Shown: in pieces, positions 17,882 through 26,777 of the stretch
Layout: each line of letters begins with the position of its first letter
How positions within the stretch are numbered: position 1 is the stretch's first letter
Origin: Bacteroidota bacterium
GTDB lineage: Bacteria; Bacteroidota; Bacteroidia; 2-12-FULL-35-15
Reading direction: 5' to 3'
NCBI GenBank assembly: GCA_025963775.1
Contig: JAOQAD010000024.1
Location: 17,740 to 81,739 of the forward strand
Length of the DNA: 64,000 bases
The notes under the pieces: model-generated
Told to the model about the DNA's origin: nothing
The model's database searches: none
The model's input: the letters and a program-made list of their open reading frames with translations, nothing else
Translations under genes and position numbers: made by a program

Positions 17882-18961
17882 TTAATTATAAATAATTTTT
17901 TGTGTGAAACTGCCTTTTTCAGCAGTGATCCGCACAAAATAAATGCCTTTGTCAAAGCGTGTGAGATCAAGCTCTTTGGCATAATTCCCGGCATACTTTG
18001 CCAGCGTTTCCCTGTAAACGCTGCGCCCGGAAATATCGGTGATTGTAATCATCACATCTTCTGAAGAAACTGAGCTAAAACTAAGCTGAAAAATACCGTT
18101 CGAGGGATTGGGCTCCACCTTGAAACCCATTATTCCACTTGCAGCTTCCGGCACTGACAAAGCCGGATTGCAGAGCGCCGGCGCGGTATACACCTGGTTG
18201 GCATTGCAGGAGGAGTTGGCTGAAAAGATAGCTGTGACAAAACAACTGGAGCCATTGGCGCCTAAGCCGCTAAGCGTGTAATTGGCCGGGCTCATGAATG
18301 GCGGATTAAAAGTCTGGCTTCCGCCGCAGCTGCCGAAAACAGTGAGTGTACCGGTTGTTGGAGGGTTTGTAAAATTCATCGTCCCGGTTACATTATAGGT
18401 ATTGGTAGCCGGGTTGCAGGCGCCGGGCACAGCAGTCATTGAACTGAAAGTACATGGCAGCACACAGGAAGCAACACCTGTACCGCCCGATTGCTCATAC
18501 GAAAGCGTTGCAGGCATGCCTGAATAGTCGGACACCATCACCATATAATAAGAGCCGGCAATGGCAGAAGGAATAGTTACATTGACCTGGTTATCGGTGG
18601 AATAGTCGCAGCCCAGGATATGCGCCGCATCCAGCTGTGAATAGCATACTCCCGAAAGGCTGGAAAAAGGCCCCCAGTAAATAAAATCAATGTCGATGGG
18701 ATCATCTGCAGGGTCGGTTCCGGCGCCGGTAATGATGATGCTGCCGGAAGTGGTCACATGAACAGAAAACCAGTAAGGGCTGAGCTGCGCGCCGAGGCAG
18801 CCGTAATCGGGCCCTGCAGGTGCAGGCGTTCCGGGCGTCATGGTATAGCTGTATGTTGTTCCTGTACAAAAAGGAAGCGCCGACATACAGCTGTCCTGCG
18901 CTTTTATTAAATTCAAATTAAACAGAAAGCAAGCGGCAAACAACACTATAATTTTTTTCAT
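17882..18961 (-). CDS. Secreted protein with T9SS C-terminal sorting domain
   Basis: A 359-residue protein with a signal peptide (MKKIIVLFAACFLFNLNLIKAQ). The body (about 25-270) is rich in C, G, T and P and contains several Cys-Pro/Cys-Asn motifs. The C-terminal 80 residues are a type A T9SS sorting domain: VEPNPSNGIFQLSF, ITDISGRSVYRE and FDKGIYFVRITAEKGSFTQKIIYN. It is therefore expected to cross the outer membrane through the Por system. The N-terminal region resembles domains of other Bacteroidota surface proteins, but I cannot name an activity. It is divergent from hutI. Confidence 0.85.
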   Translation of the reverse strand: MKKIIVLFAACFLFNLNLIKAQDSCMSALPFCTGTTYSYTMTPGTPAPAGPDYGCLGAQLSPYWFSVHVTTSGSIIITGAGTDPADDPIDIDFIYWGPFSSLSGVCYSQLDAAHILGCDYSTDNQVNVTIPSAIAGSYYMVMVSDYSGMPATLSYEQSGGTGVASCVLPCTFSSMTAVPGACNPATNTYNVTGTMNFTNPPTTGTLTVFGSCGGSQTFNPPFMSPANYTLSGLGANGSSCFVTAIFSANSSCNANQVYTAPALCNPALSVPEAASGIMGFKVEPNPSNGIFQLSFSSVSSEDVMITITDISGRSVYRETLAKYAGNYAKELDLTRFDKGIYFVRITAEKGSFTQKIIYN

Positions 18962-19025
18962 TAACCCTATTTTTTTGATCCTATAAAAGTAATTCTTTCT
19001 ACTTTAGATGACAAATTAATAATGA

Positions 19026-20273
19026 ATGAAAATCCTTATAAAGAACATAAAGCAGCTGGTTGGCATTGAAGAGGAAGCGCGCCTGAAAGTGAGCGGCGCC
19101 GACATGAAAAAACTGGAATGCATTGAACAGGCATGGCTTGCGATCGAAGATGATAAAATTGTGGGATTCGGGAAAATGGACGATTGGGAAGGGATCAGCG
19201 ACTGGAAAGGCTTAACGGTGATCGATGCTTCGGATAAGATTGTGATGCCCTGCTATTGCGACAGCCACACGCACATTGTATATGCAGGCAGCCGTGAAGG
19301 GGAATTTGTGGACAGGATCAACGGATTAACCTACGAGCAGATCTTCGAACGCGGAGGCGGGATCCTGAACTCAGCGAAAAAACTGCAGGATGCCACAGAA
19401 GAAGAACTGGTTGAAAGCGCGCTCAAACGCCTTGATGAGATCATGAAGCAGGGAACAGGCGCAGTGGAGATCAAAAGCGGGTATGGCCTAAGCACGGAAG
19501 CCGAATTGAAAATGCTGCGTGTGATCCGTAAATTAAAAGAGCGCAGCCCTTTAACGATCAAAGCTACATTCCTTGGTGCACATGCTGTTCCGGCGGAATT
19601 AAAGAACGACAAGCGCAAGTACATCGACATCATCATCAACGAAATGATGCCGCAGATCGGGAGCGAACAGCTGGCGGATTATTGCGATGTGTTCTGCGAG
19701 CAAAATTATTTTAGCAAAGAAGAAACGATCGAGATCCTGATAGCAGGAAAAAAATACGGGATGACACCGAAAGTGCATGCCGAGCAGCTCAGCAATTCCG
19801 GCGGTGTACTTGCCGGCGTGGAAGTTGGCGCCATCAGCGTGGACCATCTTGAATACGTAGGCGATACCGAAATTGAAGCATTAAAGGGCTCGGTTACTAT
19901 GCCGACCGTTCTGCCCGGTGCAGCTTTCTTTCTCAGCCTTCCCTTTCCTCCTGCCCGTAAAATGATGGATGCAGGATTGCCTGTGGCCATTGCTTCCGAT
20001 TATAATCCCGGCAGCAGCCCGAGCGGGAACATGAACCTGATGCTTTCCATCTGCTGCGTGCAGTACAGGATGACGCCCGAAGAAGCCATTAACGCAGCAA
20101 CCATTAATTCCGCTTATGCGATGGACTTAAGCAAAACCCACGGCAGCATCGCGGTCGGGAAGCAGGCGAATGTGTTCATCACAACCGAAATCCCTTCCTA
20201 TGCCTTTATACCATATTCGTTCGGAAGTAATTTGGTGGAAACAGTGATCATTAACGGGAAAGTGATCAGCTAA
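19026..20273 (+). CDS. hutI: Imidazolonepropionase
   Basis: A 415-residue amidohydrolase that opens the ring of 4-imidazolone-5-propanoate to give N-formimidoyl-glutamate, the third step of histidine degradation. The metal-binding HxH is H81/H83 in DSHTHIVYAGSR. Other family pieces are GGGILNSAK, GAVEIKSGYGL, FLGAHAVP, HAEQLSNSGG, SVDHLEY and the active-site end ASDYNPGSSPSGNM. It starts a tight hutI-hutG-ftcD unit (24 bases to hutG). A T-rich region with TTTTTTG at 18971 and TACTTTAG at 19000 is a possible promoter. hutH and hutU are not in the window. Confidence 0.96.
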   Translation: MKILIKNIKQLVGIEEEARLKVSGADMKKLECIEQAWLAIEDDKIVGFGKMDDWEGISDWKGLTVIDASDKIVMPCYCDSHTHIVYAGSREGEFVDRINGLTYEQIFERGGGILNSAKKLQDATEEELVESALKRLDEIMKQGTGAVEIKSGYGLSTEAELKMLRVIRKLKERSPLTIKATFLGAHAVPAELKNDKRKYIDIIINEMMPQIGSEQLADYCDVFCEQNYFSKEETIEILIAGKKYGMTPKVHAEQLSNSGGVLAGVEVGAISVDHLEYVGDTEIEALKGSVTMPTVLPGAAFFLSLPFPPARKMMDAGLPVAIASDYNPGSSPSGNMNLMLSICCVQYRMTPEEAINAATINSAYAMDLSKTHGSIAVGKQANVFITTEIPSYAFIPYSFGSNLVETVIINGKVIS

Positions 20274-20297
20274 AATTTCCCGTACTTTATTTAATTT

Positions 20298-21329
20298 ATG
20301 AAGCATTTAAAGCGCTACACCAAAGAATACATCACAAGCCTTACCCGCAAACGTTCCGGCGAAACAAAGCTGGGCGAATGCGTCCAGACACTCTCATCGG
20401 GCATTTCAGAATTAAAAGATTCATCCGCGAAATTTGTTTTGCTTGGATTGCCGGAAGACATCGGCATACGCGCCAACCTTGGCCGCGGCGGCGCACACAC
20501 AGCCTGGCAGCCTGCGTTGAGCAACATCCTCAACATGCAGAGCAATGCTTTTTTAAAAGGCGATGAGCTGCTGATACTGGGTCATGTAAATTTTGATGAT
20601 CTGATGAAAGAGTCGGAACATGCCGATGTAAAAGGCTTACGGGCGCTTACGGCAGAAGCGGATGAACGTGTTTTTGAAACGATCAGGGTGATCGTGGCTG
20701 CAGGAAAGATCCCGGTCGTGATCGGCGGGGGACACAACAATTCCTATGGCAATATCAAAGGAACTGCGCAGGGATTACTGGATTGCAGGAAGATCAGCGA
20801 GGCAAAGATCAATGTCATCAATTCCGATGCACACACCGATTTCCGGGCGATGGAAGGCCGTCACAGCGGGAATGGCTTCAGCTACGCCTTTCAGGAAGGA
20901 TTCCTTAACAGGTATGCAGTTGTCGGCCTGCACGAAAATTACAATTCCCAGAACGTACTGGAAGAACTGAAGAAGTATCCAAAGCAGATCCAATTCTCCT
21001 TCTTTGAAGATATTTTCGTCCGCGAGGAATTAAGCTTTAAGGAAGCCGTGCGCTATGCAACGGGATTTACAAAAGAAGGCTTTTGCGGCATCGAGCTCGA
21101 CATGGATACCGTGCAGAACATACCATCCAGCGCAAAGACCTCGAGCGGGATCAGCGCCAACCAGGCAAGGCAGTATGTTACCTGGTGTGCAAAGAACACA
21201 AATGCTGCTTACCTTCACATCGCGGAAGCGGCGCCCGTATTATCGCATATAAAAACCGATAACAAAACCGGGAAATTAATTGCATATTTGGTAACGGATT
21301 TTATAAAAGGATTTAATTCAATAAAATAG
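20298..21329 (+). CDS. hutG: Formimidoylglutamase-like arginase-family hydrolase
   Basis: A 343-residue ureohydrolase-fold enzyme. The binuclear Mn site is visible: H146 in GGGHNNSYG, D177/H179/D181 in NSDAHTDFR, and D268/D270 in ELDMDTVQN. Set between hutI and ftcD, it most likely hydrolyses N-formimidoyl-glutamate to glutamate and formamide. The third motif differs from the SxDxDxxDP of arginases and agmatinases, as is usual for the Bacteroidota formimidoylglutamase subgroup. The next gene starts eight bases after the stop. Confidence 0.88.
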   Translation: MKHLKRYTKEYITSLTRKRSGETKLGECVQTLSSGISELKDSSAKFVLLGLPEDIGIRANLGRGGAHTAWQPALSNILNMQSNAFLKGDELLILGHVNFDDLMKESEHADVKGLRALTAEADERVFETIRVIVAAGKIPVVIGGGHNNSYGNIKGTAQGLLDCRKISEAKINVINSDAHTDFRAMEGRHSGNGFSYAFQEGFLNRYAVVGLHENYNSQNVLEELKKYPKQIQFSFFEDIFVREELSFKEAVRYATGFTKEGFCGIELDMDTVQNIPSSAKTSSGISANQARQYVTWCAKNTNAAYLHIAEAAPVLSHIKTDNKTGKLIAYLVTDFIKGFNSIK

Positions 21330-21337
21330 TCAAAACA

Positions 21338-23020
21338 ATGAACCAGCTAATCGAGTGCGTTCCGAATTTCAGCGAAGGGAACGACATGAACATCATTAAG
21401 CAGATCACGAACGAGATCGAAGCAGTGGAAGGAGTTAAATTACTGAATGTCGACCCGGGCAAGGCTACCAACAGGACGGTAGTAACATTTGTAGGCGAAC
21501 CGCAGGCGGTGATCACGGCGGCATTTTTCGCGATCAAAAAAGCAGGCGAGCTGATCGATATGAGCAAACACAAAGGCGAGCATCCGCGGATGGGCGCAAC
21601 CGATGTTTGTCCGCTGATCCCGATCGCCGGAATTACTATGGAAGAAACTGCAGAATATGCAAAGAAGCTGGCAGAGCGCGTTGGGAAAGAATTAGACATT
21701 GCCGTTTATTTATATGAAGCCGCACAGGCTAACAAGCAGCGCAGCAACCTTTCGGTGATCCGCGCAGGAGAATACGAAGGCTTTTTCAAAAAGATCAAAT
21801 TACCGGAATGGAAGCCGGATTTCGGGCCTGCTGAACATTCGGCCAGATCAGGCTCTACGGTGATCGGGGCGCGTGATTTCCTCGTGGCGTATAACATCAA
21901 CTTAAATACTACTTCCACCCGCAGGGCCAATGCCATTGCCTTTGATGTGCGTGAAGCGGGGCGTGTGAAGCGTGAAGGAAATCCCGTTACAGGAAAGATC
22001 GTAACGGATGAAAAAGGAAATCCGGTGAACATCCCGGGATCGCTGAAATCGGTAAAGGCCATCGGCTGGTACATCGAGGAATACGGTATTGCGCAGATCT
22101 CCATGAACCTCACGAATATTACCGTAACGCCTGTGCACATTGCCTTTGACGAGGTATGCAAAAAAGCGAATGAGCGCGGCATCCGTGTTACCGGCTCGGA
22201 GCTGGTCGGGCTGATTCCCCTGAAAGCATTGCTGGATGCAGGAAAATATTTTCTTGAAAAACAAAACCGCTCTACCGGGATCTCGGAAAAAGAGCTGATC
22301 AAAATTGCGGTAAAATCGCTGGGGCTGGATGAATTAGCGCCATTCAAACCGGAAGAGCGCATCATTGAATACCTGCTGAAAGATGTAAGCCAGGCGCGGC
22401 TGATCCGCATGGACCTTGTTGAATTTGCAAATGAAACGGCCAGTGAAAGCCCTGCGCCGGGCGGCGGATCTATATCTGCTTACATTGGCGCACTCGGAAT
22501 TTCATTAGGCACCATGGTTGCGAACCTGTCCTCGCACAAACCGGGCTGGGATGAGCGCTGGAAAGAATTTTCCGACTGGGCTGAAAAAGGCCAGCATTTT
22601 AAAAATGAATTATTGAAAATGGTGGATGAGGATACGAATGCATTCAACAGGATCATGACCGCATTTGGTTTGCCGAAAGCGACCGATGAGGAAAAGAAAG
22701 CCCGTACCGCGGCCATACAGGAAGCTACAAAATACGCAACGGAAGTGCCTTTCAAAGTCATGAAGCTGTGCTACGATTCAATGGAAGTGATCAAAGCAAT
22801 GGCAGAAACAGGCAATCCTAATTCGGTTACAGATGCCGGCGTTGGCGCGCTCTGTGCACGCTCCGCTGTGATGGGCGCTTTCCTGAATGTAAAAATAAAC
22901 GCTGCCGGACTTACTGATAAAGACTTTGCAGGGAAACTAATTGCAGAAGGAAACGTAATAGAAGAAAAAACGCAGCAGCTGGAAACAGAGATCCTGGAGC
23001 TGGTGAACAGCAAGATCTGA
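21338..23020 (+). CDS. ftcD: Bifunctional glutamate formimidoyltransferase / formimidoyl-THF cyclodeaminase
   Basis: A 560-residue fused enzyme. Residues 1 to about 325 are the formimidoyltransferase (IECVPNFSEGND at the start, HPRMGATDVCPLIP, VGARDFLVAYNINL, VTGSELVGLIPLKAL), which moves the formimino group from formimidoylglutamate to tetrahydrofolate. Residues about 360-560 are the cyclodeaminase (ESPAPGGGSISAYIGALG, TDAGVGALCARSAVMGAFLNVKIN), which releases ammonia and gives methenyl-THF. It ends the hut unit. With hutG next to it, the organism has two ways to process the same intermediate. Confidence 0.95.
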   Translation: MNQLIECVPNFSEGNDMNIIKQITNEIEAVEGVKLLNVDPGKATNRTVVTFVGEPQAVITAAFFAIKKAGELIDMSKHKGEHPRMGATDVCPLIPIAGITMEETAEYAKKLAERVGKELDIAVYLYEAAQANKQRSNLSVIRAGEYEGFFKKIKLPEWKPDFGPAEHSARSGSTVIGARDFLVAYNINLNTTSTRRANAIAFDVREAGRVKREGNPVTGKIVTDEKGNPVNIPGSLKSVKAIGWYIEEYGIAQISMNLTNITVTPVHIAFDEVCKKANERGIRVTGSELVGLIPLKALLDAGKYFLEKQNRSTGISEKELIKIAVKSLGLDELAPFKPEERIIEYLLKDVSQARLIRMDLVEFANETASESPAPGGGSISAYIGALGISLGTMVANLSSHKPGWDERWKEFSDWAEKGQHFKNELLKMVDEDTNAFNRIMTAFGLPKATDEEKKARTAAIQEATKYATEVPFKVMKLCYDSMEVIKAMAETGNPNSVTDAGVGALCARSAVMGAFLNVKINAAGLTDKDFAGKLIAEGNVIEEKTQQLETEILELVNSKI

Positions 23021-23069
23021 TCAGTGCGCGTTGTCATACAAAAGATAATGTAATGGCTCAGGCGCTTTC

Positions 23070-23118
23070 CCGGCTTCGCTCGAAATGACAGCGTCTTGAG
23101 TCACTTCGAGCGAACTTA
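23070..23118. repeat. Palindromic dispersed repeat (TTCGCTCGAAATGAC / GTCACTTCGAGCGAA)
   Basis: Two inverted arms at 23075-23089 and 23100-23114 lie in the gap between ftcD and the patatin gene. They belong to the same GTCATTTCGAG family as 38348-38432 and 53312-53397. Confidence 0.7.
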
Positions 23119-23148
23119 GCAATAAAATAATAGTTTAAAACACAACCA

Positions 23149-25440
23149 ATGAGCTTCCCAAAACGATTTAAAAAGACCCTTCAAAAGCACCCTGCATTCA
23201 GGAGGATCTTTTATTCGTTCTATTTCAGGCTCATCCTGCTCGACTTTAAAAAGAACCAGCTGCTGATCGTTTTCTGGCTGGTCTTTTTCGGCATCATCAC
23301 CAACAAGGTGGCCCCGAGATACGGCGTAGCCTACCTTTTCTGGGGGCCGGAGTATTTCGATCACATCAGCTACATCGCTTATTTCATTACAGGCTTTGCC
23401 TGCGGCGGATTCATCATGTCGTACAACATTGCGAGCTATATCAAGAACGGGTTCCGCTTCCCTTTCCTTGCCACGCTCCGCAATCCCTTCATGAAGTACT
23501 GCCTCAACAACTTTTTTTTCCCGCTTACCTTCACCCTGCTCTATTGCTCCAAGATCTTTTTCTTCCTGCAGGATGAAGGAAATTTTGCAACCTGGGAGAT
23601 CCTGCTGATGATCATCAGCTTCATTGCAGGCAATCTCTTTTTTATCTTCCTTGCCTTCACGTATTTCTTCCGTACCAATAAGAACATCACAAAACTATAC
23701 GGCATCCAGAGCTCGGAGCTTTCGGTCAACAAGGCAAAAGAAAGGCCGATGCATAATGCTAACGGCGAACGTAATCCTTACCTGATCAAGGAATCCCGCG
23801 ACTGGTATGTGGAAACCTACCTGATCACTCCCTTCAAGATCCGCCTGGTGCGATCGGTGCGGCATTACAAGAAGGAAATGCTCAAGGCTGTGTTACAGCA
23901 GAATCATAAAGCGGCTTTCCTGTTCCAGATCCTGACCATCATCAGCCTGATCTCGCTCGGGCTCTGCTCCAGCTTCTCAGCCTTTGAAATTCCCGCAAGC
24001 GCCAGTATTTTCTTATTGTTCACCATGTTCCTGATGCTGTTCAGCTCCTTTTATACCTGGTTCCGGGGCTGGTCGACCATCATCTTCTTCAGCTTTCTCA
24101 TCGCCTTCAATTATCTTCACAAGGTAGATTTTCTCTCGAACCAGAACAGGGCTTACGGGCTCAATTACCAGAGTACGAAGGCGATTTACGACTACGATCA
24201 TTTCAAGCAGATCGACCTGAATTACGAGAACCTTAATAAGGACCGGAATGCCACGCTCGATATTCTCAACAAGTGGAAAGTAAAGAACACAGATTCTTCC
24301 GATCCATCGCGCAAGCCGAAAATGGTGTTCGTGAATGTGAGCGGCGGCGGCTCCCGCTCTTCACTGTGGACATTGTACACACTTCAATATACCGACAGCC
24401 TTTCGGGTGGGAAACTGATGAGCCGTACCCAGCTGATGACCGGCTCATCCGGAGGAATGGTGGGTGCAGCTTATATCCGGGAGCTGTATTTACTGAAGCA
24501 ACAGGGGAAAGTTTCCAGTTATTATTCGCCCGAATACCGCACCAACATCTCCAAGGATATTTTAAACCCGATCGCATTTACTGTCGCCACCAGCGAATGG
24601 CTCTTTCCTTTAAAAAGCTTTATGGTGGATGATCACAAATATTCACAGGACCGTGGCTATGCCTTTGAGCAGCGCCTCGAAGAGAACACCGGCAATGTAT
24701 TCGACAAGCGGCTGGAAGATTACAGGATGCCGGAAGCCAACTCCTACATCCCGATGATGATCTTCTCGCCTTCCATTGTAAACGACGGAAGGAAGATGCT
24801 GATCTCCCCACAGGGCATTTCCTACATTACGCAGAATGCCAAAGCAGACAAGACCACCTATAACAAATTGTTTGATGCGCTGGAATATTCACGCTTCTTC
24901 AAGGAGCAGAATGCAAAGAACACTTTGTTTACGAGTGTGCTTCGGATGAGCGCCACCTTCCCGTACATTTCGCCAGTAGTCTCACTTCCAAGCGAGCCGA
25001 GGATCGAGATCATGGATGCCGGCTTGCGCGATAATTACGGACTGGAAACCACCTTCCGGTTCATCAAGACCTTCAACGACTGGATCGCGGAGAACACGAG
25101 CGGGATCATCATCATCCAGATCAGGGACAAGCACAAGAATATCCCGATCGATGAGAATCCTTCACAAACGCTTGCCGAAGCATTGAGCAGGCCATTGGGC
25201 AGCTTTTACGGGAATTTGTTCCAGGTGCAGGATTTCAACCAGAACCAGCAGATCCAGATGGCCGATCTCTGGTGCAAAGCAAAGATCGATATCATTGATT
25301 TTGAATTGCGGAATGAGCTGAACGACCGCATTTCCCTCAGCTGGCACCTTACCAATAAGGAGAAGAAAAAGGTATCCGCATCGCTTTACCTCCCGGAGAA
25401 CCAGGCTGCGATCAAAAAGCTGATGGAGCTGCTGAAGTAG
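23149..25440 (+). CDS. Patatin-like phospholipase with N-terminal membrane domain
   Basis: A 763-residue protein. The first half has about six or seven membrane segments (near 39-58, 78-100, 115-135, 150-180, then 255-275 and 285-325). From about residue 385 it becomes a patatin-like acyl hydrolase: the oxyanion-hole VSGGGSRSS near 395, the nucleophile elbow TGSSGG with Ser434, and the catalytic Asp in MDAGLRDNYG (D623). Patatins cleave acyl esters of phospholipids with a Ser-Asp dyad. The long membrane part suggests the enzyme acts at the inner membrane. No partner gene is adjacent. Confidence 0.88.
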   Translation: MSFPKRFKKTLQKHPAFRRIFYSFYFRLILLDFKKNQLLIVFWLVFFGIITNKVAPRYGVAYLFWGPEYFDHISYIAYFITGFACGGFIMSYNIASYIKNGFRFPFLATLRNPFMKYCLNNFFFPLTFTLLYCSKIFFFLQDEGNFATWEILLMIISFIAGNLFFIFLAFTYFFRTNKNITKLYGIQSSELSVNKAKERPMHNANGERNPYLIKESRDWYVETYLITPFKIRLVRSVRHYKKEMLKAVLQQNHKAAFLFQILTIISLISLGLCSSFSAFEIPASASIFLLFTMFLMLFSSFYTWFRGWSTIIFFSFLIAFNYLHKVDFLSNQNRAYGLNYQSTKAIYDYDHFKQIDLNYENLNKDRNATLDILNKWKVKNTDSSDPSRKPKMVFVNVSGGGSRSSLWTLYTLQYTDSLSGGKLMSRTQLMTGSSGGMVGAAYIRELYLLKQQGKVSSYYSPEYRTNISKDILNPIAFTVATSEWLFPLKSFMVDDHKYSQDRGYAFEQRLEENTGNVFDKRLEDYRMPEANSYIPMMIFSPSIVNDGRKMLISPQGISYITQNAKADKTTYNKLFDALEYSRFFKEQNAKNTLFTSVLRMSATFPYISPVVSLPSEPRIEIMDAGLRDNYGLETTFRFIKTFNDWIAENTSGIIIIQIRDKHKNIPIDENPSQTLAEALSRPLGSFYGNLFQVQDFNQNQQIQMADLWCKAKIDIIDFELRNELNDRISLSWHLTNKEKKKVSASLYLPENQAAIKKLMELLK

Positions 25441-25518
25441 TTTGTTGGCCCCCTCCGGGGCCCTGCAATTTCAGATGTACAATTTTCTAAAAACAGTTGG
25501 CTCTCCTGAGCCGGAAGC

Positions 25519-25552
25519 ATAAAAAAAACGCCCCGCAATATCTTGCGGGGCG
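25519..25552 (-). terminator. Intrinsic terminator for leftward transcription
   Basis: A perfect 10-bp stem (CGCCCCGCAA at 25529-25538 with TTGCGGGGCG at 25543-25552). A run of eight A residues lies on its left, so the U-run is on the minus strand. It ends the small ORF at 25573-25761. Confidence 0.85.
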
Positions 25553-25572
25553 CTGTTCAAATAATTAATCCC

Positions 25573-25761
25573 TTAGTTTAAAACCATTTCGAAATGTTCA
25601 ATGTTTTTCGATTTACGGATACTCAATGCTTTTGAGTAGTTCAGAATGTTACTGATCACATTGTTTCCCGGTTCGTACGGAAATTCATTCATAGTATCAG
25701 CTTGTTCATTCATTTTGGTTGGGGATGTAATAATTTTTTTTGTAGTAGAGGTTTTGTTCAT
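25573..25761 (-). CDS. Small protein (62 aa), unknown
   Basis: A 62-residue Lys/Thr/Asn-rich ORF without signal or membrane segment: a polar head (MNKTSTTKKIITSPTK), an acidic centre, and a tail ISNILNYSKALSIRKSKNIEHFEMVLN that could form a helix. It is framed by two good leftward terminators, one just after it and one between it and the sigma-factor gene, so it is probably its own transcript. I recognise no family. Its size and tail suggest a short regulatory or adaptor protein, but this is only a guess. Confidence 0.55.
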   Translation of the reverse strand: MNKTSTTKKIITSPTKMNEQADTMNEFPYEPGNNVISNILNYSKALSIRKSKNIEHFEMVLN

Positions 25762-25823
25762 TCAGTTGTTTTAGAGTTTATAGATGGATAACGGGACATA
25801 TTTTACAATATTGCGATCTTATG

Positions 25824-25858
25824 AAAAAAAAATCCCCGGTAATTGGCTTACCGGGGAT
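25824..25858 (-). terminator. Intrinsic terminator of the ECF sigma-factor gene
   Basis: An 11-bp perfect stem (ATCCCCGGTAA at 25832-25842 with TTACCGGGGAT at 25848-25858) with A8 on the left, directly after the sigma-factor stop. Confidence 0.9.
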
Positions 25859-25864
25859 CAATAG

Positions 25865-26467
25865 TTAAAAACTAACTGCAATTTCTTTCTCTTCGATCAT
25901 CTTGCGCAGGTTGATCAGCGCGTATCTCATCCGGCCCAAAGCCGTGTTAATGCTCACATTTGTTTGCTCCGAGATCTCTTTGAAGCTCATATCATAATAA
26001 TGACGCATCATTAATACTTCGCGCTGCTCTGCCGGCAGCATTTCCACAAGTTTCCTGATATCTTTCCTGATCTGGCCCTGTACAATGGCCTGTTCGGCAT
26101 TCTTATCCTCCATCGGGATCACGCTGAAGATGTCGAAATCGTCACCTTCCTCGTTTTTTCCTCCGCTGATAGTCGGCATGCGCTTATCGCGCCTGAAGCT
26201 GTCAATGATTAAGTTGTGTGAAATACGCAATACCCATGGAAGGAATTTGCCTTCCTCATTGTACTGCCCTTTTTTCAGGGTGTTGATTACTTTAAAGAAA
26301 GTATCCTGGAAAATGTCCTGGGCTACGGCCCTGTCCTTCACAGTCAGCATAATATAGCTGAAAATTCTGCGTTTGTGTCTTTGGATCAGTGTAGCGAGGG
26401 CGGATTCTTCACCTTTGATGTACCGGTTAACGAGTTCTTGATCGTCAACAAACTGCTGAATAGACAT
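25865..26467 (-). CDS. RNA polymerase ECF-type sigma factor
   Basis: A 200-residue sigma-70 family protein. Region 2 is visible at about 25-95 (LIQRHKRRIFSYIMLTV, AQDIFQDTFFKVI, FLPWVLRISHNLIIDSFRR). An acidic linker at about 100-125 is followed by region 4 (LPAEQREVLMMRHYYDMSFKEISEQTNVSINTALGRMRYALINL). No anti-sigma gene is adjacent. The start is supported by a strong Shine-Dalgarno sequence AAAAGGAGGT ending six bases before the ATG, which is unusual for this phylum. It is transcribed away from uvrA. Confidence 0.93.
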   Translation of the reverse strand: MSIQQFVDDQELVNRYIKGEESALATLIQRHKRRIFSYIMLTVKDRAVAQDIFQDTFFKVINTLKKGQYNEEGKFLPWVLRISHNLIIDSFRRDKRMPTISGGKNEEGDDFDIFSVIPMEDKNAEQAIVQGQIRKDIRKLVEMLPAEQREVLMMRHYYDMSFKEISEQTNVSINTALGRMRYALINLRKMIEEKEIAVSF

Positions 26468-26471
26468 AGTT

Positions 26472-26481
26472 ACCTCCTTTT
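26472..26481 (-). promoter_or_regulatory. Strong Shine-Dalgarno sequence of the ECF sigma-factor gene
   Basis: On the minus strand AAAAGGAGGT precedes TAACTATG. Full AGGAGG motifs are rare before Bacteroidota genes, and I noted none as strong elsewhere in the window. Confidence 0.75.
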
Positions 26482-26699
26482 TTAGTTAAAATACAAATTA
26501 AAAAAGTAGATGTTTTCCTATGCTTTTCTCAGTTTTAAAGGCTTTCTTAATTTTTGTTAAAGAATGCCAGGGTGAATACTATGGGTTGTCTTTTGATTGT
26601 TTAACGCAGATATTTTATAAATGTTGCATTAGACAAAAAATATTTTATTTCTTATACAAATATACAGCTTTTATACATGATTCCAAAGGCAAAATTGAG

Positions 26700-26707
26700 T
26701 AATTTTG
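26700..26707 (+). promoter_or_regulatory. Predicted -7 box of uvrA
   Basis: TAATTTTG matches TAnnTTTG, about 70 bases upstream of the uvrA ATG. The -33 element is weak. Confidence 0.4.
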
Positions 26708-26777
26708 CAAGCCTTTTCGAAAAGATCGCCCAAAGCGGAGAAAGAAAGGCTAAGATAAAGAAAGAAGGAAATTTTAA

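Larger units (their letters stand above)
26468..26777. other. 310-bp divergent intergenic region between the sigma-factor gene and uvrA
   Basis: The left end holds the Shine-Dalgarno of the sigma-factor gene (26472-26481 on the minus strand). The right end has a TAnnTTTG box for uvrA. The rest is A+T-rich; no ORF, repeat or RNA gene was seen. Confidence 0.6.
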
